From NCBI RefSeq assembly GCF_033958435.1, contig NC_134138.1:81888298-81952297 (forward strand): 64,000 bases of DNA, read 5' to 3'. A model generated the notes under the pieces. That model was not told where the DNA came from, did not search any database, and saw nothing but the letters and a program-made list of their open reading frames with translations. This stretch comes from Carettochelys insculpta (taxonomy: Eukaryota > Chordata > Testudines > Carettochelyidae). Positions 22,801 to 35,006 of the stretch are shown here, in pieces (position 1 is the stretch's first letter; every line of letters starts with the position of its first letter). Both the position numbers and the translations under genes were made by a program.

Positions 22801-24687
22801 TATGAGTGGATCAGCTTCAACAGGACAAATGTGAAGCAGTCTCAGAGGAGACCATTTATAGCCCTGTAGTTATATGCATTGCTAACTGCTGGAGTACACC
22901 CAGGACTAGATTTCACAAAAGACCTTACGTGCCAAAATGCCACTTTAGGTGCCTAAATCCCAGCTACACTTCTGTATAGATGATGGTTTATGTTCATACA
23001 ATTTGTCAGCTGGGTGTGTACATCTTTATAGATTAATTCTTATTAACGAAGCTTCCGCTTGCTCTGAGTATATGGTATTGCAGAGGGACGGGCAGAGAAG
23101 TACAGACAGGGAAGAGTATGACATGTTTGTGCCTTATTTCACGTAGAAAGCAGTCTGACTGATGAAGTTACAAATGAGTTATGTTGTTCTAAACGTGTAC
23201 TACTGTGTATGGGTACCACAGTGTAGCCACTATGTGTCATACACACTTCATTTCTTTTCAGACTGAGGTGGAGGTGAAGTGGATAGTGATTTAGCACAAA
23301 TGGAAATATCGCTGCACTATATTTATTACCCAGGGGGTGTTCGTGACAGCGCTAGGCAAAGCGGTGTACATGTTTCCACTCTAGCCCTTTTATTTGCAGT
23401 CATTCTGAATGTTTTAAATCTTTCAGGATGAAATTGCCTAGGTTCGTTCTCCAACCCAAGGGAATTCTTTTAGGTGAGTGCAGCCTATCCCTTACCATAT
23501 ACGCTGTAGAAGCACAGTTTCTGTTCCGGCAGTCAAGGGAAAGTATAGACTCTTCCTCCACTATTTGCAGTCCTGCAGCATGGGTGGGAGAGAGGAGCAT
23601 GCTGCATCTTACAAAGGGGTAGTAGCTGGCACTTTCCTTGTGTCTCCTGGAGCTCACAGGGGCCAGTGTGGCTCTGTGTAGTCAGTCCCTTTGGAAAACT
23701 GGAGAAACGATGGTTCAGCTGCTTCAGAGTACAAGAAGCGTGAATGGAAAATACCTTTCCCTTTACAAAATAAATTCTTCCACTGTATTTTCAAAATGGC
23801 CAGGGATGGAAAATTATGTGGTACGGAAACAACTACCGTTGTCCTGACTGAAATTGGTAGGGATGTCTCTGAGCAGTGCAATGGATTTGATGTTTAATGA
23901 CTTTTTAGCAGCTTTCCCTTCTGTCCACACACTATGTGTCTGCTAGGGCTGCGTGGCACTCCGATTTCATTGTCCATCGTACTGGATTCCTCCACTTGCT
24001 CCACCGTTTTGTCACATCAAGTTCAAGCTTCTCTGTTTGATCTCTGTAGGCCCCTCACAAATCTGCCTGACCTCATTGGCCTTACTCATGTATCACGTTG
24101 CCTTGTGCTTGCTCCTGTCTGCCGCTGTGAGAGCCTTGTTGGCTTCTAGCAGCTTCCTACACACAGTGGGTCTGATAAACATGCCAGACCTCTGGGCAAG
24201 GTGAGGGTGGTGGCCCAGCTCCATGCCTCAGAAGAAGTTGGGTCTCAGGTAGAAGGGGCAGGGCTGGAGCTAGGCAGTCCTTTGCACTGCCCAGAGCACG
24301 CCATGTGGCACTTCAGGGCTCCGACCGCCATCACTGCCACAGTAGACGCAGCAGTGGCTGGGAATCCCAGGCTCTTTTGTATCACTGGGCCTTTGAGCAA
24401 TCGCTCCTCTTTACTGCCCCTCCTCCCCATGGCCACAGGTCTGCTCACACAAAAGGCTCTGGAGCTTCTTCCATGCTGCCCCAAATACACACACACTGTG
24501 GTCCCTGCACTGATCTGTAAGCCCACTACTCTTTCCTACACCATGGCCACCTCGGCCCTGACACACTAAGCACAGATGGGACTGGCTGGACTTAACTGAG
24601 TACAGTCATCCAAAAAGCCCCAACACAGGTTTGGTAGTAGTTTTTCCTCCAATGCTTCAAATGTTGCTTTCCATTTTAGATTATAAA

Positions 24688-24775
24688 CTTTTTAATGTAG
24701 CGCCAAGTCTTTGGGTGACACGATACAGAGCACAGCACAATGGGGCTCTATGTTGATTGGGTACATAAAGTTTCC
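24688..24775 (+). repeat. Ancient interspersed repeat fragment
   Basis: CAGAGCACAGCACAATGGGG, followed by CTCTATGTTGATTGGGTAC, is a decayed copy of a widespread reptile repeat whose core reads CTAGCACAATGGGGCCCTGAT. Family name not established from memory. Confidence 0.4.
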
Positions 24776-27120
24776 ATGACTCGAAAACAGTGTCTGCCTG
24801 GTTCCTGTGGCTTTCTGTGGCACCGTATATGTACTCAGTGAGATAAGGGCTCAGCACAGCTATTTAGGAAGAGATGATTCAACCATCAAGGAAGGGGTGG
24901 TTCACTGCACTTAAGGTGGGAAATTTTTTTAGAAAAGGCAACATTAAAGAGGGGAGGGGAGGGTGGCTGGTTTCTTTTGGACTTTAAAACTCTGTGTTCC
25001 AGAGTTCATCTTTATTTTTCAAACTGTTTTCAGGATGTAACCTGGGTCACTGATACCTGCTCAATCTGCTCTTTACATGTGGGATTCCAACCCTGCAGCT
25101 CATCCAGCTGCTTCCCTTCGCACCTCCTCATCTTTTATCAGGTGGTGTACCCAAGATCTTTAAAGGGGCTCCAGAAGACCTGTAGGCCCAGGGGACTGAG
25201 GTGCCACAAACAGGCAACTGGATATAGATGTGGATATAGCTGGACCTCCCACATCTTCAGTAATCCAGTGTACCCCTATTCAGTTTACCGTGTAAGTTTG
25301 TCTGTCACAGGTGAATTCTGACTGAGTTTTGATGATCCATTGCATATGCCATGTGCAGAGTTTGGTTGCAGTAGGCATAGAATTTTCCTTCTAGCTTCTT
25401 TTGGGATTTTAGCAAAATACACACTGTGGAGTTAAAATCTCCATGTGGGAGTTCATTTTGAGATACTGGGCTGGATCCTCAGCTTCAGTTGATTTGATTG
25501 AACCACACCAGTTCATGCTACTTGTGGATCAGACCTACCTCTAGTTTTCCTTGGAGAGAGGTGTCTTGCTACATGTGCTGAAATACTGCAAGGAAAAGCC
25601 GAGAAATGTAAAGAGGAGCAAAACCATTCATTCTCATTTCAAAAAAGATTTGTTTTGCCACAAAACCTTTGTTCTGCCATCTCTGTTGTGTGGTTCTGGA
25701 TGTGACATGAATGAGAGTCCAGGGAAGAACATACAAATTAAAGAAGGTTCATCTGGTGTATGGCGATTTCTAAATTTCAGTGACCAATTGTTCAGTATAG
25801 ACACAACATAGAAGTGTTTAGTGGCTTCTTGCCACCATTCAACTAAGCTGACAGTATGATTTGTATACTCTTTTTCAATATGCTTTAGTAAGTTTTACTT
25901 CCTTAGAGCTCTCCTTTAGCGGTTCATGATGATTGCCCTATAGCTTATGACAACAGTTAAGGAGATTTTCTAATCTTCTTCTCTCATTCATCATGCATTG
26001 GAATAACTGTTCACACAAACAATCTTACCCTTGGAGGGCTAGGCTGGGAATGGAAGACTATGCTGTTTTTATATTTCACCTGTTCATACCACCAGTTACA
26101 GACTGGAATACGTTTAACAGGAGGCTGTGTATGACCAGTGTTTTTGTGTTTCTGACTCTGCCTGCTCCCCCTTGAAGCCATTGGATGGTTTGCCGTTGAT
26201 TTCAGTGATTGCAGGAATTTAGCATTATCAGCGTTACCTGCTGTTAGCTTTAATCTCAGGGTTTTCAAAAAAAGAAATAGAATTAAGTAACATTTAAGGC
26301 TAGTTCTTACCTACAGTGGATATAGCTCCTAGCCTTAGTGCTTCTGTGAACATCCAATTACCTACTGCTCCCATCACCAGGGCCTTACCACTATAGTATT
26401 ACCTCTCTCTGCCTCCCTTCCATTCCTCCACTGAGGAGGAAGTTGTTGGTTCCCTCATCACATCTTAAACTGTGATTCTGTTGGAGATACTGAGGGACAG
26501 CTGGAAATGAGATGGTTTTGCATTTTTGTTCTGGAGCTTCATATTTATCCCAGTCTCTTCAGGAAGGAAGTCCTGTACGCAGCGCAGTTCCGGAGAAGCT
26601 CTGGCCCCTGCACATACAAGATTTACTCTTGAGATTGACATCTATTTTTAATGTTGGAATGTAACTTCTATGGAAGAAGTTGGTGGTTTGGTTGGTAGTG
26701 TGAGGCAGTCCCTCAGGTAAATTGAGCCCAATGTGCTGGAGGGTTTCAGAGATGAGGACTATGTTAGCTTGGTCCTCTTGCACACAAAAATGTAAATTCG
26801 CACCCGTGGGAAAATCTTTGAGCAACATATTGTTAGACTTACAAACAACAGACTAGAGTTTGACTACTTAGTTTACTGACAAAACGAAACAGGCTTTCAC
26901 CCACCAAAACAGACGTCCATCCTGAACAAATCCACAGGTAAAATGCAAATCATCTGATCAAATTATGTGTAATAGCAAGAGAAGTGTCATGATATAGCAG
27001 TTTTTCAGTGACATTTCACACAACTCAGGCTTTTATGAAAACTAGCTGATTAGTAGTCATTCTTACACCTTAGCAGAAAGCTGTACTTGTGTGTGAGATC
27101 ACTAAACTGTCTTGATAATA

Positions 27121-27754
27121 CAGTATACCCTCGATTTAATGGACTAGCTGGGGGGAAATGGGTGTCCATTAATGCTGAAAGTCCATTAAATCTGAATGGT
27201 TATACTGTATGGCACTGCACTGCCCTTCCCAGCCCATCACTCACTCCTGTCCTTTGCTACCCTCTTCCCTTCCCCATCCTGCCCCATTCCTCCCCTCACA
27301 CCTCTGACTCCCTCTCCCAGTTACTGGAAAAGGAGCTGCATGCCAGCCTGGCTCCTTCCACCTCCTGCGGCTCTTGGTACGCTCGGCACTACAGCTCCTC
27401 CAGCCCCTGGCTCCGAGCCACCAGCGTGAAGGCAGAGCATGGCTGCTGCCCTCAGCCTGCCAGCGGGCAGCAGGCTCCAGTGCCATGGCTGCTGCTCACC
27501 ATCATGGCAGGCAGCAGCAGCTGAGCCCCAGCATGCTCCATGTGCACAGGGCCGGGGAAGCAGAGCTGCCGCACCCCATCACAGCCCTCCGTCCCCCAGG
27601 TGGCTCCTACAGCCCCAGCAGCTCTGGCCGTGGCGGCAGCCCCAGCAGCTCTGGTGAGTCGTCGGCATTTACTCAGCGGGGTGGGGCTGGCAGGAAACAT
27701 CCGTTATTTCCAAAGTCCATTAAATGGGGGGTCTATTAAATCCAGGGCTTACTG
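27121..27754. mobile_element. pogo/Tigger-like MITE
   Basis: The terminal inverted repeats are CAGTATACCCTCGATTTAAT (left) and CAGTAAGCCCTGGATTTAAT (right, inverted). They continue into TGGAC/TAGAC, so the match spans about 25 bp. The form CAGT-A-CCCT is characteristic of Tigger elements in the Tc1/mariner superfamily, which duplicate TA. TA precedes the left end, but CA follows the right end, so the duplication has decayed or the end is slightly off. The 634-bp interior is GC-rich, with CAG/CTG-rich tracts, and encodes no transposase. It lies in the last NOL4 intron. Confidence 0.7.
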
Positions 27755-28575
27755 CACTCTCTTCATAAAATATATTCTAATCAAAGGCACTGACACATGA
27801 TTGGTGTTAGCTCCCTGTTCAGTAGGGCAATTGTCAGAGATTCCGTATGCATCAACATACAGACTGTTGCTATATGGCCCAGCTGTCCCACAGAGCTACA
27901 TTTCTTTCACGATAGCTTACACCCAACATTAGGTCTAGCGGGCAAACATGAGCAGATGCTTACATGACTGGTCTGATGAAGTTTGAGAGAGTAACTGCTC
28001 ATCAGTGGGAGTAAGGAGTTCATGATCTGGCCTCTGGATAACTGCAGTATAAATAGGTGTGAGTCTATTTAGTCAATGAGCTTGTGTCACTGTGTAGGGG
28101 CAAGTAAGCAATTTATACAAGCCTATGGCCAGGCAGGGTAATGCACCCAAGGGAGAATCACAGTTCGGAGATGGGTGGGTAACAACATAATTGACAGTGG
28201 GGCTGAGACACGCACAGCATGTGCTGGCTGTACCCCTTTCTTCCTTGCCCACCAGCTCCAGAACTCCCCAATAGAGAGAGTTTGCAAATGGGTTAAACTG
28301 CTGAGCTGTCCAGGGAGGCAGATTTTCCACTGTTGGTGAGCCTGTACCTTGGGTTATATTAGCAGAAGCCAAGGAATAAAAGAACCGTATTACATACAAA
28401 AATGAACTGCAGCAAATAGCTACTACTGTCCACCACTTACTGACACTCAGTGGCAAGGAGCTTGTTCTCCTTGAATTGTGTCTACAAATCTATCAGAGAA
28501 AACTTTTCCCCCACCCCCACCTGCTGGAAGAAGAAAACTAATGCTTCTTGTTTTATTTCTGTGTGTTATGTCCAG

Positions 28576-28769
28576 GTCCAACAGATCTCAGTATGAAGAG
28601 GCAGTTAGCAACCAGCTCCGGATCCTCCAGTAGTACAAGCTCTAGACCCCAGCTGAGTCCAACTGAAATAAATGCAGTACGGCAGCTTGTTGCAGGGTAT
28701 CGAGAATCAGCAGCGTTTCTATTGCGTTCTGCAGATGAACTAGAAAACCTTATTTTGCAGCAGAACTGA
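28576..28769 (+). CDS. NOL4: NOL4 last coding exon and stop
   Basis: This exon encodes the last 64 residues of NOL4, from [16 protein letters not shown] through a serine-rich linker to a helical tail ending [12 protein letters not shown], then TGA at 28767-28769. The acceptor is a T-rich tract ending CCAG at 28575. Phase is consistent: one base from the 13899-14079 exon plus GT makes a glycine codon. The C-terminal block [20 protein letters not shown] is what I recognise as nearly invariant among NOL4 proteins. The PTDLS at its start fits the PxDLS motif bound by the co-repressor CtBP; this is inference. The paralogue NOL4L has a related tail and is the main alternative. Confidence 0.9.
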
Positions 28770-29735
28770 GTCACATGACCCTCAGGCTGGCCTAGTCTTA
28801 TCTCGGAGTTTCCACTAATGACATTTTGAGTTCCCAGAGCAGAGGCTTTTTAGGAGGGTTAATTACCATAATGCCACACTGTTCTTCATCCGCAAAGTGA
28901 TGTGTTAAGGTGCTTCAAGTGAACTTTGACCTCCAATAGTTCTGAGGTACTTTAATGTGTCCAGCCTATTGTTTTTTGTTTCAGTGCGTCAGCATAAATA
29001 TCAAAAGAGTGGCTTGAAAATGTTAACTCGTTCTAACAAGTGGAGGAAAAGTGAAGATGCTGTGGTGGTAAAAATTGGTTCAAGATCCAAGTGCAATATT
29101 AGTGAAATGTGCTACTGACTCATTGGACTTTAAGCTGCAGTATATGGCAAAAAGTTGCCAAAAGTCCTGTTGCCACAGGACACAATTGCAATGAAAAGGA
29201 TCTTGTATTTTCAAAAATGTAATTTTTATAAAAACAAAACAGAAAAAAAAACTTTTTTTTTTCATTCAAAATTTTTCATTTTTACTTTGGTAATCTTTTT
29301 CACTGGTCCTAAAAACATTTTGAGGAGCTATTGTAAGTCCTTCTTTTCCTCTCCAGAAACCCCAGACCCTGCCCGTCTCCCCAACTTCATATTCTTTCTA
29401 CAACAAATAACTCTGGATGCTGGATAACCCTTCCCTTACGTACTGTTAACGGTTATCACTGGAATCACTTCAAAAGGAAGCATGCATTTCCTGACATTCA
29501 TGCCATTCTCACCTTCATCCTGTACTTTATTAGCCATGAATAGAGATGAAGGGTTTTTTAAAAACATATCATTTTTTAAAAAAAAAAAAATTGGTTTCTT
29601 ACAGCTAGCTCGTTTAACTCCGTGATCGCTGCTGCTGTCTTATACCAGTCCCATAAGTAGCGATTGGCTGTAGATGATTGAATGTGAAGAGGTTGCAAGT
29701 GACAATCTGAAAATTTGCACTCTTGTGTTTGTTTG

Positions 29736-29758
29736 TTTTATTTATTTATTTATTTATT
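29736..29758 (+). promoter_or_regulatory. AU-rich element in the NOL4 3' UTR
   Basis: A TTTA tetranucleotide repeat gives several overlapping ATTTA pentamers and TTATTTAT nonamers in the sense strand of the 3' UTR. Such elements recruit AUUUA-binding proteins that affect mRNA stability. The array could also be an ordinary microsatellite. Confidence 0.55.
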
Positions 29759-30491
29759 CCTTTAAACAAAAGACGTACAGGAAAAAAAAAAGGCCACTGA
29801 CATTGCCAGTATGGTTTATATAATGCCCACACCTAGCTGAAAACTGTACAACAGCTAAATGGATGCAGCTGCAACTTTAATTAAATTCTTCTCTCTTCTC
29901 CCCTAAATTCTCCCACCCCCTATTTCTTCTTTTATAAGATTGAATACACATTAATAGTGGTTTTTGTGCACAAAGGCAAGCTTATTTTGACTATATAGAG
30001 ACAAGTACTTTAGTTCATGCTTACTGTACTATTTGTTCTGTTAAGCTTTTGTTGAATATCAAGTTCCTTGTGCATTCCTGGATTTGCCTTATTTCATGTA
30101 CAAAATTTTATGTAATTCAGTTTGACAATGAGTTTAAGGCATCAGTGATATTTTATATCTACTTGTTACCTATAGTTTTCCAAGTAATGACTGTGATTGT
30201 GACCCAGTAATGTGCACTTTTTCATGTAACGTGGACATTGCTATGCTTTTTTTCCCCTCTAGTGTTTCTAGAATGACTATTGCTTACAGTTATGTAAAGA
30301 AAAAAAAAAGGAAAAAAAAAGAACTTTTGTGATACTGTTGGTGAATATTAATGTGAAAAAGGCTATGAAATATGAGTATTTTGGAGGTACATAGTTACAC
30401 AAACGTCTAAGTTGTGAACTCATGTTCACAAATTTAAATGAAAATTCAAAAAACTGAGGGCTGGAATTATTTCCTCTGTTTTGTTTGGGTA

Positions 30492-30497
30492 AATAAA
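30492..30497 (+). terminator. NOL4 poly(A) signal
   Basis: AATAAA within GGGTAAATAAACATATT, 1.7 kb after the stop, followed about 20-40 bp later by TG/T-rich sequence (TTTCTGTGTTTAATGATTGTG) suited to cleavage. It is the only canonical hexamer I noticed in the 3' UTR. Confidence 0.75.
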
Positions 30498-30530
30498 CAT
30501 ATTTCTGTGTTTAATGATTGTGAAATATTA

Positions 30531-31511
30531 TAAAGTTTGAAACAAACATAGTGTCCCTTTAGTTATCAACATTGTCCTCTTTAAATAGGAAAAGGGGATG
30601 TCCGCTCCAGCCATGGGAGTTGCAATGGCTCAGTTCCCAAAATCATTGAGTGAATCCATTTGTGAGATCTAGCCGGAACTTGGCCCTAACGAAGAATTTC
30701 TTCAATAAGAGCAGGGACAGGCAGTGCATAAATCATGAGGTCCAAATCACTGAGGTTTCACAGCTTAAACCTGGCTCCAGGGAATATAATCTAACGAGTA
30801 TAATTTATTCTTAAAAAATCCATCGTGTCCTTTAAAGGCACTTGCCATTGAAGCTGTGAATCTTGTAGCAAGTTCTTGTTAATTCCTGCCTCTCATTTCG
30901 TGTATGTATTTCTCTCCTACTATAATTAATGCTCTTTTCTTGCTCTTGTCTTAAAACGTGCTGTGGCTCTTCTTCCCAGGGGAGAGACTGCTTTGCTCCT
31001 TTCCTCTAGTGTGCATCAGAAACTGAAGGGCCAATCAGGAGCAAGAGATTTTATGTCAGCCCCTTATGTTTTCAGGCAATATGTCCACACTCCTCTGCAA
31101 CTTCCTGCCTCAGAGTGAGGGAGGTAGGGGGCGTCTCTTGCTGAGACAACAAGAGTCCTCTATAGTCCTCAGCCGCAAGAGCCACAGAAGAGAGCCCAAC
31201 TAATGCAGGCTTTTGCTCTCCATGTGCAAGGAGGTTGTAATGGTGCCAGGACTGCAGAATTTCCCAAGTCTTCTCTTGCAGGGTGGATGTGCTTCAAATG
31301 TTCAGTTAAGCAGTCTGTCCATCCAGCTGCCTGACAGCGGAAAAGAACCAGAACTCTGGGGCTCACCATGCCAAAGCCAGGCCTCAACTTGATGCCAGGG
31401 ACAGCTGAGACAAAGAAAAGGTAAGACAGTTAACCTCTCCCAGGGTATTTTATAGTGTACTAGAAGATTTTCCTGGCATTGCTCAGATCCTCAACTCAAT
31501 TCATTTTTGAA
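30531..31511. other. Intergenic, nothing recognised
   Basis: Sequence between the NOL4 end and the PLE. No coding, RNA or repeat feature that I can support. Confidence 0.5.
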
Positions 31512-32988
31512 TAGTGACAGAGGGGTAGACGTGTTAGTCTGTATTCTGTCAAAACAAAAAAGCAGTCAGGTAGCACTTTAAAGACTAGCAAAATAATTTA
31601 TTGGGTGATGAGCTTTCATGGGATAGACCCACTTCTTCAGATCATAGCCACACCAGAACAGACTCAATATATAAAGCAGAGAGGTCCAAAAATTGTTATC
31701 AAAGTTGACAAATCAGAAGAGCGGAGGATGAGGGGTGAGAAGTTAAGAGTTAGGTAAAACATCAAAGTATTCGAAGAGGCCTTATAATGAGTCAGGTAAT
31801 GGCTGTCCCTGTTCAAACCACGTGTTAATGTGTCAAATTTGAATATGAATGATAGTTCTGAGCAGTCCCTCTGTAGAGGGCTATTAAAGTCCCTTTTCAG
31901 TAGAACACAGACTTTCAGGTCTTTAACAGAATGGCCCACTCCATTAAAGTGCTGGCTGACAGGCTTGTGTATGTGGAGTTTTTTGATGTCTGTACTATGT
32001 CCATTCACTCTTTGTCAAGGAGTGTTTGCAATCTGTCCTATGTACATGGTGTGTGGGCATTGTTGGCACATGATGGCATATTTGATGTTAGTTGAGGAAC
32101 AGGAGACTGTGCCCGTGATTCTGTAATTACCATGGTTAGGTCCAATGATGGCATCTCCAGAATAGATGTGTGGACAAAAGTTGGCAACGGGTTTGTTGCA
32201 AGGAAAAGTTCCAGGATTAGTACTATTGTGGTGTAGCCTGTGGTTGCTAGTGAGAATTCTCATAATGTTGGGAGGTTGTCTACAGAAAAAAACAGGCCTG
32301 TCACCTAGCGCCTTCTGGAGTGTGGCATCATGATTTAGGATAGGTTGTAGGTCTTTTCTGATACATTGCAGCGGTTTGAGTTGGGGCTATAGGTAATGAA
32401 AAGTGGTGTTCTGTTATTGGCTTTTTTGGTCCTATCTGGGAGTAGCTGGTTTCTGGGTATTCATCTGGCCCTGTCAATTTGTGTTTTCACTTCTCCCGGT
32501 GGGTAATTGAGGTTTATGAATGCTTGGTAGAGATCTTGTAGTTTTCAGTCTCTGTTACTAGGATCAGAGCAGATGTGATTATATCTCAGGGTTTGACTAT
32601 AAATGATGGATTGTGTCCTTTGTGCAGAATGGAAGCTGGAAGCGTGTAGGTAAGTATAGCAGTCAGTGGGTTTCCAGTAGAGAGTGGTATTGATCAGGCC
32701 ATAAGTGATTTGTACTGTAGTGTCCAGAAAATTTCTCTCTTGTGTGGAGTGGTCAAGGCATAAGTTGATGGTGACTTGCAGATTGTTAAAGTCTCTGTGG
32801 AATTCTTCTAGGGTCTCTACCCTGGCTCTGAATGATGAGGATGTTATTGATGTGTCGTAAGTAAAGGAGGGCTGATGGGGGATGAGAGCTGAGGAATCAT
32901 TGCTCCCAGTCAGCCATAAATATATTAACATATTGTGGGGCCATGCAGGTGCCCATGGTAATGCCACTAATCATTTGGGTTTTTAATG
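31512..32988 (-). mobile_element. Penelope-like element, 5'-truncated
   Basis: Read from 32988 down to 31512, this fragment holds the last reverse-transcriptase motifs, the linker, a GIY-YIG endonuclease remnant and the 3' untranslated end closing in GACTAACACG. Penelope-like elements pair a telomerase-related reverse transcriptase with a GIY-YIG nuclease that nicks the target. The RT lead-in is missing (5' truncation). Several frameshifts are present. The 3' end sequence is the same type as the fragments at 8008 and 43741. Confidence 0.88.
31664..32988 (-). pseudogene. PLE reverse transcriptase/GIY-YIG remnant
   Basis: The order on the minus strand is as follows. Near 32970-32900 is MGTCMAPQYVNIFMAD, the conserved PLE RT block. 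Next, in another frame, comes YLRHINNILII, where the family has a Y-I-D-D-type active site, so both catalytic aspartates read as asparagine. Then FHRDFNNLQVTINLCLDHST and NFLDTTVQI (32545-32850), followed by WKPTDCYTYLHASSFH. At 32015-32263 is CPHIYSGDAI and CPHTMYIGQ, the cysteine-rich lead and YIG part of the nuclease. KPVSQHFNGVGHS and FKFDTLTRGLNRDS follow at 31700-31980. Frameshifts and stops separate these blocks, so no active protein can be made. Confidence 0.85.
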
Positions 32989-33470
32989 TAAAACATAATT
33001 TAATTTTTTTCAGTATGGAGAGAGAGCTTTATGTCAGCATTTTTAATTTCTTTACCACTAATGAATGTATGAAAACAAACTTGAAACGGCTCCTAATGAT
33101 TGTGAATATATGTAATTCAGCTTATAATTACATCTTTGCTTTGGTACCCTATTTATCTTTGTAAAATGGTGCTGTAAAGGTGCAGTTACAATATATCAAT
33201 GGCAGATAGGTGCACGTGTCAATGTCTTCTTCTGAGATGCCATGCAACCCCACAAGCTGGAGGGGTATAGATTACAGTGGTTAATTAAGATTTACAGTCA
33301 AAGTGTTTTCAGCATTATTTTTGCTTGAAGTGTTTTACAACATCCACATGGAAACTTAAAATTGTTTTCACTTCCATTCCACATGCCTGCTGGTTTATTA
33401 TTGTAGCGTTGCTTATGTGATCTCAGATCCTGGCATTTCTTTACGATTAGAAGCAAGAGTACTTCAGTAC
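32989..33470. other. Intergenic, nothing recognised
   Basis: AT-rich sequence between the PLE 5' truncation point and the Harbinger MITE. No feature supported. Confidence 0.5.
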
Positions 33471-33909
33471 CGCTGTGTCTACACTACAAATTTCTTTTGA
33501 CAGAGGAGGCCTTTGTTGACAAAACTAGGGAACATCCACACTACAAGTACGTTCTGTCTAGGATCTGTTGGCAGAACACAACCTTTTTCCCGGCAGAGTG
33601 CTATCTTGAAAGTTTGAGGTATAGCGCCTCTATAAACAGATTCTGTAGATAGAAGAGTAATGTAGACACTGCAGGGTGTCCTCTGTCGATAGAGAGGGCT
33701 TCTGGTTCAGTGGGCTGCCCTGTTTCCAGAGCTTCCAGTTGGCTTGTTCTGTTGGCAGAAGCCTGGGCAGGCTGGCCGCTCTCTGTTGACAGAGGGCGTC
33801 AACAGGGGAAGCCCCTATTAGATGTGGATATGTTCTGTAGACAGAGGTTCTGTTTGCAAAACTCTGTTGACAGTGACTTCTGTACACAGAACTTTGTAGA
33901 GTAGACCCA
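33471..33909. mobile_element. Harbinger MITE, family 3 type
   Basis: Left end GCTGTGTCTACACTACAAAT, right end (inverted) TTGGGTCTACTCTACAAAGT. The inside is packed with CTGTTGACAG-like palindromes (for example near 33500, 33750, 33785 and 33862), the same subterminal motif as the large element at 34635-39348, and the terminus resembles that element's GCTTTGTCTAGATTACAGG. I therefore treat it as a non-autonomous relative. It has no coding sequence. The target duplication is unclear. Confidence 0.7.
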
Positions 33910-34634
33910 ATTTACATGTTTAGGCGAATACACATGGGAAACATGGGGGTAGGAAAGAAGAGGTTTTTTTTTTTTGAACCAACAAAATTCTTTACTTATT
34001 TTTCATTACAAAAATTTGAGAAGTGTAGAACCACAATCGTGGCATACTTATTTCCTCTCATCTTCCATATGAGGGGTGTGGGGACGGTGGGGGACTTTGA
34101 TGGTTGGAAGAGCTTTCAACTGATAGAAACTCCCATTGGCTTAGCCAACAGGGAGCTTTCCATTGCAGGTAGCAGAGCCAGCAAATGAGTGAAAACTTCA
34201 ATGTTCTTAGTTTGCGCCTCAATTACAATACTATCCAGGTCACTCATTAAGTAAAGTCACCCAAGGGCTTTGACTGATTCGTTGTTGTTTGTTTGTTTTT
34301 GGGGTTTTTTTTTCATAATTAAGGGTTTCTTAATAATTTTTACTTTTCAGTTAAGCATTTTGATACAAAAAGGAAGAAGACATGGCAATTATAAATGGCT
34401 GTTAGCACATAGAACATGCAGCATAGCCATAACTTACATATGCAGAACATTTTTACACACTAACGTTTTAAATCCAAACTTTATCGTGAATGGGGAGAAA
34501 TCAAAGGCAAGGAAGAGAAAGTGTGAAAACCTGAGTGGAGGGAGTGGATGGAGGAAAAGAAAGGAGATCTGCAATGGGCTCTGGGCTGTTCCTTAGACAA
34601 ATGTTTCTAAAACCAGAGCCCGGACTCCCTCTGA
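33910..34634. other. Spacer between two Harbinger elements
   Basis: AT-rich intergenic sequence with long T-runs (33967 and 34310). Nothing else recognised. Confidence 0.5.
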
Positions 34635-35006
34635 GACTGTGGCTAGCTTGCAGGGATTTGTTGGCAGAAGTTCGTGTCAGAATGCATCTTGTGACAAAAC
34701 TTCTGTTGACAGATTGCATCCAGGCCGCAGGGCAGATCGAAAGAGCGATCCGCTCTGTTGACAGAAAGTAGCCAGACTGCCAGGCCCTCTATCGGCAAAA
34801 TGGCCACTCAGAACTCCGTCTGACTGGGTTGTAGGTCACCATTTCCTTCTGGGAGCCCTGACAAATGCGCCCTTAAAGGGAACCCCCCCCAACCCAACAC
34901 CCATTCCTTACCTCTGCTGCAGGCATACCTACCTCCTCAAAGGACAGCACAGCTAGCACAGGGCTTCGCTTCTTGGTGGGTAATACAGCTGGTCCTGTGG
35001 AGACTT

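Larger units (their letters stand above)
14080..28575 (+). other. NOL4: NOL4 last intron (14.5 kb)
   Basis: The intron is bounded by GTGAGT at 14080 and a pyrimidine-rich acceptor ending CCAG at 28575. It contains a SINE (14630), a PLE fragment (16405), a MIR (18841), a CR1 copy (19075), hAT MITEs (20409 and 20815) and a Tigger-like MITE (27121). The CR1 and the SINE lie in the sense direction of NOL4. Between these I see AT-rich intronic sequence with scattered short degenerate repeats (14466-14560, 22720-22800, 24690-24775, 25455-25540) and no further exon with conserved coding and splice signals. Confidence 0.75.
28770..30530 (+). other. NOL4: NOL4 3' untranslated region
   Basis: The region follows the NOL4 stop codon without interruption, is AT-rich with several A- and T-runs, and reaches a canonical poly(A) signal at 30492. 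I found no earlier AATAAA in it. No transposon that I recognise is inserted here, unlike the flanking intron and intergenic DNA, which fits a retained exon. The exact cleavage site is not visible and 30530 is an estimate. Confidence 0.75.

Noticed and set aside
26559..26828. 89-codon minus-strand frame, considered as a PLE reverse transcriptase piece
   Set aside because: No RT or GIY-YIG motif could be placed in it.
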